Assembly: GCA_013396525.1 (NCBI GenBank)
Contig: VWYX01000352.1
Coordinates: forward strand, 66,337 to 130,336
DNA length: 64,000 nt
Direction of reading: 5' to 3'
Source: Chaetorhynchus papuensis
Lineage: Eukaryota > Chordata > Aves > Passeriformes > Rhipiduridae
The notes below the pieces were generated by a model. That model ran no database searches, was not told where the DNA came from, and saw nothing but the letters and a program-made list of their open reading frames with translations. Positions 47,781 to 60,480 of this stretch are shown here, piece by piece. A program made the position numbers and the translations under genes. Position 1 is the stretch's first letter. Each line of letters starts with the position of its first letter.

Positions 47781-50718
47781 CTCAGTGCTCATTCAGAAAA
47801 GAAGACCTCTAACCCTATCTGGGGCTATTCACACTTACTGCCTCCCCATTGGTAATTCAGCTCAGAGTTTGGCATCACGGCTCATGAGTTCTGCCAAGGA
47901 ACCACATCTCCTGCTTCTGTGTTCAACACAATTTGCTCCTTGCTGGGTGTTTGGGATCTGAAAGTCCTGCTCTTGGTATGCCAAGTGTTTTGTTGCTAGT
48001 CATGTTCAACACAATCCTTTATGACAGCAAAGTCAAGGAAAATTTTTCCTGCATTTAAAATGCACTCTTTAAACAACCTTAGCAGTTTCCCTATATATTC
48101 TTAAAGACTTTGCTTTAGGTCAGCATTAAAACCAGTCTGTTTAGGCTCTGCTTCCTTGTTTATGAAGAAGGGATATACAAGGCCATTCATGATCTGGCAT
48201 CATTCAGTATTGAACCATCAGAAAAAATAGGCTTGGATGAAGCTATTCTAGTGGTGACCTAAATAAAAGAAACTAACTATGAATCAGGAAACTTCTTCCC
48301 TTGCTGACTATGCTCTTACTATGTATTTGTTTAGATGCATTAAATTCTTCTTAGTGCTTACATTTTTAACAATAACCTTTGCTCGCATATAATTAAAATT
48401 TGCGAATGAAAAATCAAAATAGCACTAAGTTTTAAATAAACTTAGATATATAAAACCATCTCTGAGCTCTGTTTTTTGTTCGTGTTGACAGTTTTTCTCT
48501 CTCTGTACCAACATGAAAAATACCCTGATACTTCAATGCAAGCTGTCATGCAGAATCCTCAGCTGCCAGTATCCAGTGTATTTGAAAAGTATGAGAAAAA
48601 ACTGTCAGTGCCAACAGATTCCCTAATAAAAAATAATAATGAAGTCTTGAGAACTGTCAGTCCTTCAATTATGCAGCTCTGACAGTGGCTGCACATTTGC
48701 AAGAATCCAACCTTGCTACTGGAGGGCATAAAAAGGCCAATTGAGCTTTGTCAGAGCCAGACACAGTCAGGCACAATATTTTTGTTCTGTCCTAAAGTGG
48801 ACAACCATATCTTGAGAAAGTTTAATGTTCAGTCTAGGATCAGCTTTGCTGACATAAAGAACTGAGTAAGTTAAACATAAGTGAATTCTAATCCTGACAC
48901 AAGGGGAAAAAAAGAAGCATAGTGAAATGCTCAGTATTGCAGTGCTCCTTGGATGAGGGCTCTCAGTGACATTAAATTAAGCAGCTAGTTAAAAACCAGG
49001 TAGAGGCAAGAGAAAAATATGATCTATTCTTCTATACTGTCTCTAAAACTACAGGGCAGGTTCAACTTTTGTTGGGAAAATAACATCAGGAGGACATTTT
49101 TATTGAGCCTATCATTGCTTTGATAAGGCTGACACTGAAACTAGTAATCAGTGAAATTGGAGGCATCATGTTCCTTGTTTGAAAAAGAGCAAGATATTGA
49201 CACAATGGAAGAATCCATCCCTCATCTCCTCACTGAGATCAATCACAATGGTATCCCTTGCTTAGTCCTAACTTAGGTGTAGCTTTCAGAGAAAGTGAAA
49301 GTACCGTCAAAGTGAGACATAAGGTATCATTATCCATGACTGGTGAGCTCAATCTTTCTCTTTATGCTTAACAAATAAAAATAGAGTCACTTTCTCATTG
49401 GTTAAACAAAGGACAACTATTAAAGCATGACGTCTGGAATAGTCTCTTGTGATGTTACCAGTTCACTAACCCAGCATATTCCTCTGCAACTGGATTGGTC
49501 AAGTTAAAAAGGGATCAAATACAGTCTCGTCTTGTCCTTTGCTGGTAGAAAATCAAAATGTGAGTATCCTCTCCGCACCCAAGATTTCCCCCCAACCTTC
49601 CCTACTGGATAGGTTTGTGGGTTTCCCAAATAAATCACCCTGAAGGGAAAGCCTGACGGGCTGAGGGAGCCAATAATAATGTGTTTCTCCCTGCAGATGA
49701 AGCTACTGAACCTGAGCAGGCATCTCGGTACAATCTGCCATGAATGTAAACCTGTGCCAAGGGGTGAATTGACTGGTGGCTTCTTTGGGCTACCTAGAGC
49801 CAAAAAAAGGCCACCGCATATTCCGCTCCTTCACATCACAGTGTGCAGGAAGAGGGCTTGACTCTTTTTCTTGTAGCATCCTGAACCACATATAAGACCC
49901 TAAAATGGAGTGAGAAATTGCTCCAGCCAGACATACCTGCCTTTAAAAAAACACCACTACTCTTCACAGTGATACAATGTGACAGAGTTTCTGATTGTTC
50001 CTTCTCCCTCTCCTCAATAAAATACACACTTACAATATTTGGTACACAATAAGGATTTCTCTGGAGGGGAAATGTAGCACTGACAGGAGTGCTTCAGTTT
50101 AATCCTCCTTTCTTTCTTTCCACTCTCCCTTCCGCAGCCTCCTCCCGCCTCTTCGCCCACCCTCGAGGCTCTTATGGGATTTTCCAGGTAACTAAAGGCT
50201 TGCAAAGCCAGTGCATCAGAGCGACAGACCAGACAACCGCAACACTTAGGAGTGAGTGACACATCGTTTCTTTAACTCTCCCTCCTCCTGAGTCACTCAC
50301 AATAAGGCTCCAAGCCATTCTTTATGTTATATATGGTTCTGTTACTTTTTTGGTAGGGAATTGGTGATACTGTATATTGCAGCAGGCACTTGTCAATGAA
50401 TCCCTGGGTATCAGTGTACACCCTGGCTATAGAATGATGACTTACTCAAAAGTATTACATAGAGGAGTGGTAATCATGGGGTTATTTTATTGGTTTTGGT
50501 CAAGAAGAGTAAGCCTGTAATCCGTATGTACAGCAGAAGTTTCACTGCACCAGATGTTTCAATTCATAAAGTGTATATTCAGTAAGACGTGACTTGTTGT
50601 AGTTAAAATGTGTACTTTTTTTCCCTTTTTCTTTGGTGTAACAGTTATGGACAATGCAGTTGTCCTAACAGACTGCAGAGATGACCATAATGGCTTTTAA
50701 GGTCTCAGACAGGCCCAT
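47781..50718. other. Non-coding DNA apart from the exon-like segment
   Basis: No other gene or named repeat. A frame after ccctgcag at 49694 is short and unrecognised. A C/T-rich stretch at 50100-50165 is unremarkable. Confidence 0.5.
48492..48682 (+). other. Possible terminal-exon-like segment (unidentified)
   Basis: An AG at 48490-48491, preceded by a short T-rich tract (gttttttgttcgtgttgacag), opens into a frame that continues for about 63 codons to a TGA at 48680-48682. The frame is hydrophilic and of mixed composition (part reads QHEKYPDTSMQAVMQNPQLP, later VFEKYEKKLSVPTDSLI), unlike most chance frames here. I do not recognise a family, no AATAAA follows closely, and no partner exon was found, so chance remains likely. 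Confidence 0.15.
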
Positions 50719-50800
50719 GATCACAGAATGTTAAGGGGTTGGAATGGACCTTAAAGATCACCCAGTCCCAAACCTCTGTGCCATGGGCAGGAAAGATGAT
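50719..50800 (-). mobile_element. CR1 LINE 3' end
   Basis: GATCACAGAATG...GGTTGGAATGGACCTTAAAG, then atcacccagtccc and ctctgtgccatgggcagg, is the reverse complement of the avian CR1 3' end. That end is diagnosed by its terminal ATTCTRTG-type octamers, here seen as (tg)atcacagaat. The element is therefore on the minus strand, with its 3' end at 50719. A weaker match (gcagccccatcttatcagg) may carry the copy to about 50880. It is a typical 5'-truncated, non-coding CR1 insertion. Confidence 0.85.
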
Positions 50801-52439
50801 ATCTAATGCTAAAGGCTCCTTGGGAGGAACTAAGTGCAGCCCCATCTTATCAGGCATTGCTGGATGGTCCTCACATGGGATGAATATTTCAGCCTCAGTG
50901 GTAAGCAAACAGCTCAGGTGGATTGGGGTGGTATTTGGACAAATTGTCTCTATTCCAGCCGATCTCTTGGTGGTTGAGGTAAAAGATGAGGCTCAAGCAC
51001 CAACCCACCAAACCCACTCGTCCCTCCCCAGTATTGTGGGACAGTCTGGCCCCATCAGCAAATTTTCTGCAATTCATTTTGGGAATTCTGAATAATTTCA
51101 CAGAAGGTCCAAATCTGAGAGGTTTGACTGAGGGCAAGGACTGCCCAGCCAACTCTGCTGTGGTGGGGGAACAGACCCAGATGGGTGAGCTCAGGCCAGG
51201 GAAGAGCACCAGGCAGCCTGGTGAGGAGCTCTGCGTGGCTTGGCTAGCTCATCTTCCTGGCATGGAGCTACTCACTGGCTAATTCACACCAATGAGCAGG
51301 GCTGCACAGTGCTCTGGGAGACCTCGAGGAGCCTCCTTGCCCCCACACTCCCCATCTTGCATTAACACAGCAAGCTGGTGTTCTCACACTGTCCTCAGTG
51401 CACAGAGCTACCCCGTAGCCTCCGTGTTCTCCTCTGTGACAGCACCAGTGGTCTTCCTCCCTGCTGACAGCAGTCCTGAGAAATGTTTCAGCATAATTTA
51501 TAGAATAGCTGTAGGTGACAAAATGTCTGTATCACAGTGATGCAGAGGGAACTGAAAGTGCCTGTTATCACTCAGGAAGCACCAGGGAAGGGGACCATTT
51601 ATTTAGCAGATTCCCTCTCTAGAAAGGATGTTCTCATCCACCCTAGGGGTGACTTTGCCGACAGATCTTTCCATCCTCAGGGGAGCAGAGGAGGACTGAA
51701 GCACCTGCTCTCTGTATTTTCTGTACTATCACAATGATCAAGAAGGAGATCATTAGACAGACCAGACTTCCAGCTTCCATTATTTTTAACAGGCATTGCA
51801 CATCTAATTTGAAGTGCACAATGCAAATATTTACCTTCAAGTGTCAAAGGAGACTATAAAGATCTTTATGTATCTTCACACTTCAAGGACTTAATTCATT
51901 AAAAATAATTATACATATGTGGGGATTACTTCCACGGTGGAGCTGAGATGTGCCATCGGTTGCCAAGTCGGAAAGTACAGCGTGCATGCTATACATGTGT
52001 GTGTCAGCATTTCTGTGAGAGAGGAGGGCTCTTGCACTTCAGAACATAAGTGTGTGCAAGCAGGGCTGAGAGGAGATCTCACTGGAATTCACTGCTGAAT
52101 AAATTAGAGAAAGTCACCCTGTGGCATTGCACACTTCCAGTGCTGCAGACAAACTCTTTTGTGCTTGCCCATCTCCTTCACCTCAGCCTGAATACTCCAC
52201 ATGCCTCTTCATTTTAGAATGAGAGCAGTTTTACAAAGAAAAATATTAGAAATTGGCTTTGATTTTTCTTTGCCCCTCAGAGATTTCAAGGCGTCCAGTG
52301 ATTTGTTTTCAGCAATGCCAGTTTTACAAGATTGAGGCTTTTAGCCTCAAATTCTGCTGTATTTTGTGAGAAGGGACAGACACTTTCCCATCCTTGAATC
52401 ATGCCAGTTGTTTAAGGGACAGATGCTGCTATTTTGAGC
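50801..52439. other. Non-coding DNA, possibly with more CR1-derived sequence at its left
   Basis: The 50.88-51.26 kb part has a phrase gtctggccccatcagcaaat that recalls CR1 coding-strand sequence but is too isolated to call. No gene is supported. Frames at 50739-51282 overlap on both strands. Confidence 0.45.
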
Positions 52440-53600
52440 AGGTAACTGGAAAAAAATTTACTGCTGAAGTCAACGGCCGAGAGGAGGCAGTCAATTAAAT
52501 TCTCAGACACTAATAATCTGTTCTTACTTGTAAATCATGAGGACTGTTTTAAGTACTTGGAAAACTTCAAGCATGAATCATGTAATAACAAGTGCCTTAT
52601 TTTTCAAAAATGATATTAATAATTTAGGCTGTCTGTTTTACTGCAAGGAGCATCTATTGATCTGACCTACTTGTGTGCCACCACCAGCCCGAGCTGTGAG
52701 GGTGTCCCAGCTCTCATCACACGCACCAGGATGTAGCGGGAGAAGAATGTCTCTCCTGTCTCACTGCTCGTGCTTGAGGTGTGGTGGTTTTGGAGAACAG
52801 CTGTCATAAACAGGCATTTATTTCTCCTTGTGAAGAATCCCTTGGCCGTTTACCTTGTCTTGCCTCGGAGAACTTTCACGCCTCTGCTCAACCCCTGCAA
52901 AAGTCCTGCCGACTGACCTCGCCAGCCTTCAGGCACTGTCACTTCCCTGGGTGCCAGGGGCTCAGGCACCCTGGGGACCACGCTGAGGCAGGGAGGGAAG
53001 AGTCTCAGAGGATCAGGACAGAGACAGGGGGATCTTGCAGTACTGTACCATATAATGCCATGTATTAATGCTTACCTGTGCCCAGGAGACAGCTCCTAGA
53101 GTAGAGTCGGAGGATGAAAGGGTCTCAGCAACGTGTGCTGTTTAGTGGATTTTCAGCTCAATTTGCATCAGTTGGTGAAGCCCTGAGACTATGGCAATTT
53201 ATTCCACTGAGATAATGGATCTTACCTCTCTTTGCAGAATAAGTTTGCACTTCATAAAATCTTAGAGAATTTCACTGGCTGCAGGGACACAACCCAACCG
53301 CTGTTGCTGGCAGTGAAATTTTTGTGGGATATGAAGTGCATTAGGACATTATTTGGAATCCATTGCAACATCAGACATTTGCCTTTGACATCAGAAAGGT
53401 GGTAAAGTGACAAAATGTGCTCCGAGGGTACATCTCATTTAATAGTGCCTATTACAGCTGACACACACAAGCATGAACCATGTTATCTTGCATTTTTGCA
53501 AATAATATTTATTCCACAAAGAAGTTCATGCATGCAGAATAAATAGCACCTTCCTGGTGAAAGCATATAATTAGCTGAAATCCAAGAAGTGACAAATACT
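52440..53600. promoter_or_regulatory. Two candidate conserved non-coding stretches
   Basis: 52460-52670 (gcagtcaattaaattctcag, acactaataatctg, aaaatgatattaataattta) and 53440-53590 (ttttgcaaataatatttatt, cagaataaatagcacc, gcatataattagctg) are repeat-free and motif-dense. Between them, 52680-53070 is more GC-rich with no recognised feature. Appearance only. Confidence 0.25.
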
Positions 53601-54981
53601 TGCTTTGCCTGAAAGTTACTCCATGAGATTCTCAAGTTTGAAGTATTTCAGAGACAGAAATGACAGCCTTCACAGGTTCATGATTACTTGGTGCTGCTAA
53701 TTGGCACTGGTTCCAGGTAGCAAATTTATAGCTAATGCAGAAATTATGTACCCTGTTCCACCTCTCAACAACTCTCTTCTCCCTTCCCTTCTGCCCTCTT
53801 GCAGCTCTGCACACCTCCATTCTTATGGATAATTCAGGGAAGCTGTAGCACCTTCCAAATATACTGGACTAAAGCCCATCAGCTGTTCTTCAAGTTGCCT
53901 GAAAAAGTTTCTGTTTAAAAAAAAAATACACATATATCTCCAATCGAAAAATGCTGTTGCAACTGAATTACCCTGTATTTGTAAGTCTATATTGTTGTTT
54001 TTATTTATTTGCGAAAGAAAAGAAAAAGAAAGCTTTCCATTTTGACATTTTTGATAGTTCAGGTTTTTAATTTTGAAATAACTTTCATTATCAAATGTTT
54101 AAATGTATCAAAGTAAAATGAATTGTGACCCCAAATATTTATGAAAAATCCATCGCCTACTGATTTGATCTGATAAACCACAGGAGATTAATTAGTCTTG
54201 GTTCTGTGACTTTTCAAGCACTAAACATGGCTGAAGGGGTTTGATTTTTGTAGTTTAAGCCTGTTTTTTCACGTAGTTATATAAAATATATAACATATAG
54301 GGGAATTTGCTACATGGCAGCATTTACCACTGGTATGATGATTTTACCCCAAATATGAAAATCTCCATTTCACCAAGAGATATAAGGTTATTTTCATAAT
54401 GAGAGTAACTCTATGTAATTTTTCATCCATTAAATCAAAACTGCTCTTTTCCAATGCTTTAAATGAATTTGTACAGTAATTAAAAAATTAATATGAAAAT
54501 AACCTTTCTTTCCCTTTTAAAGTCAGAAGCTACCATATACACACTGAGTAATCTAGATGAAATTTTTTTCTAAAATACAGACTACAATGTCTTAAAATAG
54601 ACCATAAGACTTCTCTTAAACAGAAATGGAAAAAAAAAAACCAAACCTCAAAAAGCAACAGACAACTTTTCCCCAAAGATACACAGAATTGACTGCTCTT
54701 GTGCCCTGCTGCACCCTGAGAAGGTCTGACATATGTCCATGGAGCTTTTAGCTCTAGTCAAATGTCCAGACAGCTGAAACATCTAATTCTAGTGTTAAAA
54801 TTAGAAGAAATTAAACTTCCATAAAACCCACTAACCGTATCAAACTCAAATATCTTTCCTCACCCTGCTCCATTTATGCAAATACATTTATACTGTTTCA
54901 TAAACAAGCAGTGTAGCAGCTTAGAAGTTTAAAAATAATACTTCTGCAGAGACATTAGCTTTAATTCATTTCAAAGTACTC
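53601..54981. other. AT-rich non-coding DNA, nothing identified
   Basis: Strongly AT-rich with no supported gene or named repeat. Confidence 0.55.
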
Positions 54982-54987
54982 CTTTTC

Positions 54988-55019
<32 letters not shown>

Positions 55020-55105
55020 CTTTTCTTTTCTTTTCTTTTCTTTTCTTTTCTTTTCTTTTCTTTTCTTTGTTCTTTTCTTTTTTCCTTTTTCTTTTTCTTT
55101 TCTTT
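54982..55105. repeat. (TTTTC)n pentanucleotide array
   Basis: A 124-bp polypyrimidine array with a pure (TTTTC) core of about 13 units at 55001-55067 and degenerate edges (runs of 5-6 T, one G near 55069). On the other strand it is (GAAAA)n. It is the longest simple repeat in the window and probably length-polymorphic. Lysine/arginine-rich frames over it are artefacts. Confidence 0.97.
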
Positions 55106-57169
55106 GGATTTTGTGATTTAAAGTTATATGGTGTTGGGGGGTTGGGATTTTTCTACAGCTGTGAAAGTCTGTCCTCATTTGGCTTGTAGCCAGCCCTTTC
55201 ACAGTGTGGCGCTGTTGCAGGTGAGGAGCATCTGTGCCTCTGCCAGGCACGTGTTTGATAAGGATGTTGACAGGTCAGAGGTTGCCACCATTAATCCCAA
55301 AAAGCTATTTCTGACTAACCATCATGATAGAAACACACTGTAATAAGACTACCAGGTTCAGTATTGATTTTCCATCTCATATAATATCATGATTGTATAT
55401 TACTTGTTTTTGCACTTTATTATTCCCTAGGATGTTAACTTTTAAGTTTTAAAAGCATTTAGTTCTACAGCTGCAATCCTTAACACCTCTGAAGACTTCT
55501 ATGCATCACTTTGTCACCTTCCTCTCCCCCAAGTGCTCAGCTGACCTGGCGCAGTGGAAAAACCCTTTTGACTCACTTCCTCAGGAAGTACTGACTCCTG
55601 AAACACCAAAACTGGGTTTTAAAAGATGTAGCACTATTAGAAAAGGGCTCCTTAAAAGAAAATAATAAATAAGCATCTGTATTCCCTGGAGCATCTTTAC
55701 AGGGTAAGAGGAAGGTTCATCAGAGACCCCTGCACTCTTGGGGACTTCAGGAGACTTGACTTCACTGTTGACTCTCAGAAGGGGCCAATTGCTTTCTGCT
55801 GGTCCATCTCCCCACCGGGTGCCTTGTGTCTGTCTTACTGCTGTGGACTTTGAGGTCTTTGGGACACCCTTCTGCTGAATGCTCTTATCCATCCATCAGC
55901 TGGGTTCTCCTACAAGCTGCTGTAGATATCTGTAGCGATCCAAGTCAATTAGAATACAAACTGTTTAATTGAATTCTCCTTTGTTCCCTGGTGATATGCA
56001 GGAGGGCAGCACATGGTACCTGCAGATGGATGGCAGCTAAATAGCCTTTTAAAGCTGCAAGCAGAAGTGGAAGTTTGTTTTCATTCATTTTCTCTCTCTC
56101 GTTCAGACACAGCAAAACATTTATTAATCCTCCTCCAAACCATATGCCATGTGTCTAATGAGCGGTAGGTTAAGTTAATCATATACAACCAACCAAGTGT
56201 AGTAGAAAAAACATTGCAGAGTAGGTGAAAAAGCTAATACTTGTAGATCTGAGTTAAATAAGTGAAGGAGATGAAGAATGTGCAGGGTCAGGCCCGCCAG
56301 GAAGTTCAAATAAATAATGAGTGAGCCAAAATTCTTCTGGGTCCTTAAGGTGCTCTCTTGGTAACTTTTGAACTTCTAGCTGGGACATCTTCACAGCTTT
56401 TGTGAAGGTTCATGCTGCAAGTATTGCTGGCCCTGCTTTTTAAGGTTTAGGGGTTATTCTGAAGGCTTAGCAGGTATAGAGATATACACAGGACTTCATC
56501 ACACGATTGCTTTGGGTTCTAAGGAACCGGTAGAAAACTGAACCAAGAGATTTCCCAGGCTTACCTGTGGGGTATCTGAATTACTGAATGAACCCATACT
56601 TAAGTTTTCCAGACATATTTTATTGATGAAGTGTCATGACTGCTCATAAACTGTGATAACACAGAACATCTGCAAACTTAGCAAGGAAGAGCTGGAGGAA
56701 TTTTTTTTTTCACTATTCCACCACTTTTACCAGGTTGTGGTATCTGTTATGATCTTCTTGCTGGGACAGCAAATGCTGACTGTGAAAAATGAGTGTTGAC
56801 AAATTCTGTGCAAATTTCTGTGCGTTGTTCAGTGCCAAGTTATAACTTGTAACAGCTCTTCTATTCTCAAGGAATTAGCCTGCAATGCTTGCCAAACTAG
56901 AGCAGTTTTGTGGCAGGACTAGGAAGACACCATCATACTTATTTCATTTGAGCCCTAATTCGACCCAAAGATTTGATTTCCAGCTTCCATAAATTCACTA
57001 ACTACTAACCCACTCCTCCAGCTAGGCCCTTGAGTCCTTTACTCACTGGAAATTATGCTCCTATTTAATTATAAATATTTATAAAACCTCTGTGATCTTT
57101 AAAAATGTGAGAACTATCTCGTGTTTATAATTGTTATAAAAAATATCCCAAACCCACTAATTGAATGAA
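55106..57169. other. Non-coding DNA, nothing identified
   Basis: No supported exon or named repeat. Confidence 0.5.
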
Positions 57170-58060
57170 TCTTTCAAATGTGAGTAATTTTTTATTTGAA
57201 TTCTACATCCTTATGTATTATGTAACAATTAGTAATGATGTGATGGATAATTTTTTTGGAACAGTTCCTGATTCCATTACTCAACTACTCGATCGACCAG
57301 TAATTATGAATCATATCTTTAATTAGCTGCCGCTCTTCAGAAACATATGAAAGCCAAGGGCATAAAGTAATTGGCATAAAAGTTTTCCTAATTAATTTAT
57401 CTGTCTATGTGAGTAACCGGGACTGGAGTCAGGGGAACATTTATAACTCCAGGAAGGCCAGCCCTAAAACCCAATGTCAAATGAGATTTATATTTCTGAA
57501 TTATAAAAAGAACAACAACAAGCCACAAAATTACATTATCCCCAACTCCAACAATAAAGCACATAATGCGTTGTTCAGAGATGAGCAAAAACTTCTTATT
57601 GATCCAATTCATTTTCATCGTATTCTCCAGTGGGTCTTTCAAATCTCTCTGGCTATTTCCCTCATTCCACATAGTAACAGTAATCAAGCACATTAAGCAA
57701 TTCATTAAACAACAGCCCCACTGACCACAGGGAGTATTACAGCTAACATTCATTAGGCAACCAGCAACTTTATTTAAGCAGAAGAGAGCTGGGGAGTGCA
57801 AGGCTCAATTCTTTGTCTTTTGGGAGCCTATGGCCCACCTAAGCAGCGCTGGATCTGCTTTTCACTAACTATAAAACCTTTAAGCTTGCCGGCACAGACA
57901 GTGCCTTTTTCAAGGAGCCGTCTGGGAGAGAAGACAAAACGGAGTGTGTGCTGGTTTAATTCTCAGCCTGCCAAAGATTAAGTTAAAATCTGAGCTCATT
58001 GTTAAGTGCGGGTTGTTAAGATTTATGCCTGATATAAAACTAAAACCTTACAGTATTGAT
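57170..58060. promoter_or_regulatory. Strong candidate for a conserved developmental enhancer
   Basis: About 900 bases free of repeats, with homeodomain-type cores packed into the first half: gtaacaattagtaatgatg, accagtaattatgaatc, tctttaattagctgccg, aagtaattggc and cctaattaatttatctg. Less AT-rich segments follow in the second half (agccgtctgggagagaag, gccggcacagacag). Frames on the two strands cover much of it simultaneously, as happens when stop codons are rare but coding is absent. Of all blocks here this one looks most constrained to me; conservation is untested. Confidence 0.45.
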
Positions 58061-58665
58061 ATTTAGGTCCTATATTTTTCAGATCTGATTTCAAGAGGGC
58101 AAAAGCTGTAAAGCATCCAGGTTTGTTCATTTGAATATCCTGGCTTGCCTGGCACTTTGCAGTAAAAATGATATATATTGTCCTTCATAATAACAGAGGA
58201 AAGGCTAAAACAACAATGGAAAAAAAGCCTTCCTACAAACAACCATTAGAAAAGTGTTAGAAAAGTTAAACTGATATGCCTGTACAGTGTTTCTGGCCTA
58301 ATTAATGAAGAACCTAAGATTCATGTTTGTTACAAAGTCCCTGAAAATGAGAAAATTCACATGAGCAAATGCACTGCTATTCTCTGGCTTGCTTATTTAT
58401 TTATTTATTTATTTATTTTTCCAGTTGGTCTGTATTACAGAAAAGAGGAAATTAGACAATATTACTTGGCATTACTTTTTTTGTATAAGGATTCCTGCAG
58501 ACATCCAAGCTATTTTCTTAAAAAGTTTACACTCCTAAAGCATTAACCCAGATTTTTAAGTAGCTATTTTTCACAGGCCACTATGTGATTCCACAGAATA
58601 AAAATAATATGCATGAATCAGGAAAAACTCACCTTCTCCTTCTAGAGTGTTATTATTTTCTATTT
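58061..58665. other. Non-coding DNA with one microsatellite
   Basis: No gene or transposon recognised up to the CR1 fragment. The (TTTA)n repeat is listed separately. Confidence 0.5.
58393..58420. repeat. (TTTA)n tetranucleotide repeat
   Basis: About seven TTTA units, uninterrupted, ending in a short T run. Simple sequence repeat. Confidence 0.93.
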
Positions 58666-58735
58666 ATAGAATCACAGAGTTGTTATGGTTGGAAGGGACC
58701 TCTGGAGATCCTCTGGTCCAACTCCTCCGGCCCAA
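58666..58735 (-). mobile_element. CR1 LINE 3' end fragment
   Basis: ATAGAATCACAGAGTTG, then ggttggaagggacctctgg and agatcctctggtccaactcc. This is the signature 3' end of avian CR1 in reverse complement, including two terminal octamers (atagaatc, acagag). Only about 70 bases survive. The element lies on the minus strand with its 3' end at 58666. Confidence 0.88.
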
Positions 58736-60443
58736 CCAAGTTTGGCACAGTTACTATTAAATCATACTATGCTTTAAATGACTTGGCTCCTTGTGTGGCA
58801 TATCAGAGTATAACTCCCTTAATATGCCTCCCTTAGGAACTGGATAAACCAAAAAGTTCCTTTATTTAGTCATGGCCTTATCCTGGCTTTAAAATCCTCC
58901 ACTACAGCATTCATGTTATTTCCCATTGCTGATACAGAAATTATTAAGACTATCCAAAAGAATTAATGGCACTACTGATTACTGACACTTATAACTGGAG
59001 GGCAAAGACAACTCTGCTGTAGTTTGAAAATACATTTCTGGGGTGTTTAGTTATTTGAAACCGGATGATTAAACCTTCAAACCAACTTCTCCAGAGTAAT
59101 TGGCCATCATGGCCAGAAACATGGTAAGCTGTAGGAGGGTTCTTGCCAGAATTTAGATGTTCTTCCCATCTGGATGGATCCATATCTGGGGAGTGCAATG
59201 ATCTCTCACTGAGGGAAAGTCATGGAGTAGGGGTCATTTCCCTACATAAGGAAGATGAAGCTTGACAATGGATGGAGTTTCATCCTAGAAGCTAGCTGGG
59301 AAGGTCACTTGAATCTTGGTTACCTGCTTGTAGGAAAAGTTGTATAGAGGCAGAGAGGTGGTGGGCCAAAATGCTGGTATGAAAATGAGCTCCAGCAAGT
59401 GGCATGGGCTGTTGGGAGAGCACAGAAGTCAAATACAGCCCCTGGGGTCTGGCTGCCTCCTGTGCTCCGCCACTCATCAGCACCATCATTCAGAAGAAAC
59501 CATCAGAAAATAAGACCTTTATCTCACCCAGACATCCTGACAGCCCTCGTGAGCAGAACGCATTTGGTTGTGTGACCAAATATTTTGGGGTAATGTGCAC
59601 CCTGGGTCCACCTTTCTGGCCAGGCAATTCAGAGCCCATACAATAGCTGAAGCTCTAACCTTGTTATGAGATTTAAAGGACAAAGAGGGTACTGTGCTTT
59701 TTGACAACACAGAGCCTGCGATTTCAACACTGCCAAACTACCCCTGGAAAAGAGCTAGTGACTTATTTTGTTAGCAACAGAAAGCATTACAAAAAGTGTA
59801 TCTAACATATACAGTTGACTGCTTGTATTTCCTGTGCTCGTTTCCAATAGCAGCATATAAATGCATTTATACTAAGGCGGAGAGTTTATTACCTATGATG
59901 AATGGCACTGAAATATCAGTTTTATCCTTCCTGTAAAAACAAGGGCCATAACTCATGACAGGTGCAGCCTCCAGATGCCAACAGTGGTATTGGTTTCAGG
60001 GCCAGGACCAGGAAGACACAGACAATTTTGCTAATTCCCTCCATTATATTATTATATTCTTACCTGCAGTGTGAGACAGCTTATCATGGAATCATCCAAC
60101 CAAAAATGCATCTTTAATTTTTTATCACAAAAAATTAAATGAGTGCTGCAATTTGAGCGCTTTTCAAAAATTATACATTATACAGTGAACTCTGTTCAGT
60201 GAACGCAAAGCTTTTGATCTTTTTAAATTTATTGTTGGTAACTGGATGTTTGAAGACCATCTTTTTATGTTGGGAACTTTTAAAGGTCTCCAACATCATA
60301 TCTGAGCATGGAAGAGTTTATTTTATACATATATATGTGCTCTCATGACAAAAGACCACTGAGCAGTGCCATGGGCCCTGGAACAAATGTTCCTGATTTA
60401 CTCTTTCTAGTCCCTGCTGAGTTTTCCCTCCTAGATAGGCACA
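58736..60443. other. Non-coding DNA, nothing identified
   Basis: No supported exon or named repeat. Confidence 0.55.
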
Positions 60444-60480
60444 TGTAGTAGAATTTACTACACAGTAGAATTTACTACAT
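60444..60480. repeat. 17-bp tandem duplication of a palindromic unit
   Basis: AGTAGAATTTACTACAC (60447-60463) is repeated at 60464-60480 with one difference in the last base. Each unit is itself an inverted repeat; the left one is TGTAGTA-gaatt-TACTACA (60444-60462). Two near-identical stem-loops therefore lie side by side. Confidence 0.85.

Noticed and set aside
51040..51080. CR1 coding-strand-like phrase (ggccccatcagcaaatttt)
   Set aside because: Isolated match, not continuous with the CR1 tail at 50.7 kb and in the wrong orientation for the same copy.
54966..55250. Lysine/arginine-rich minus-strand frame
   Set aside because: It is the translation of the (GAAAA)n microsatellite.
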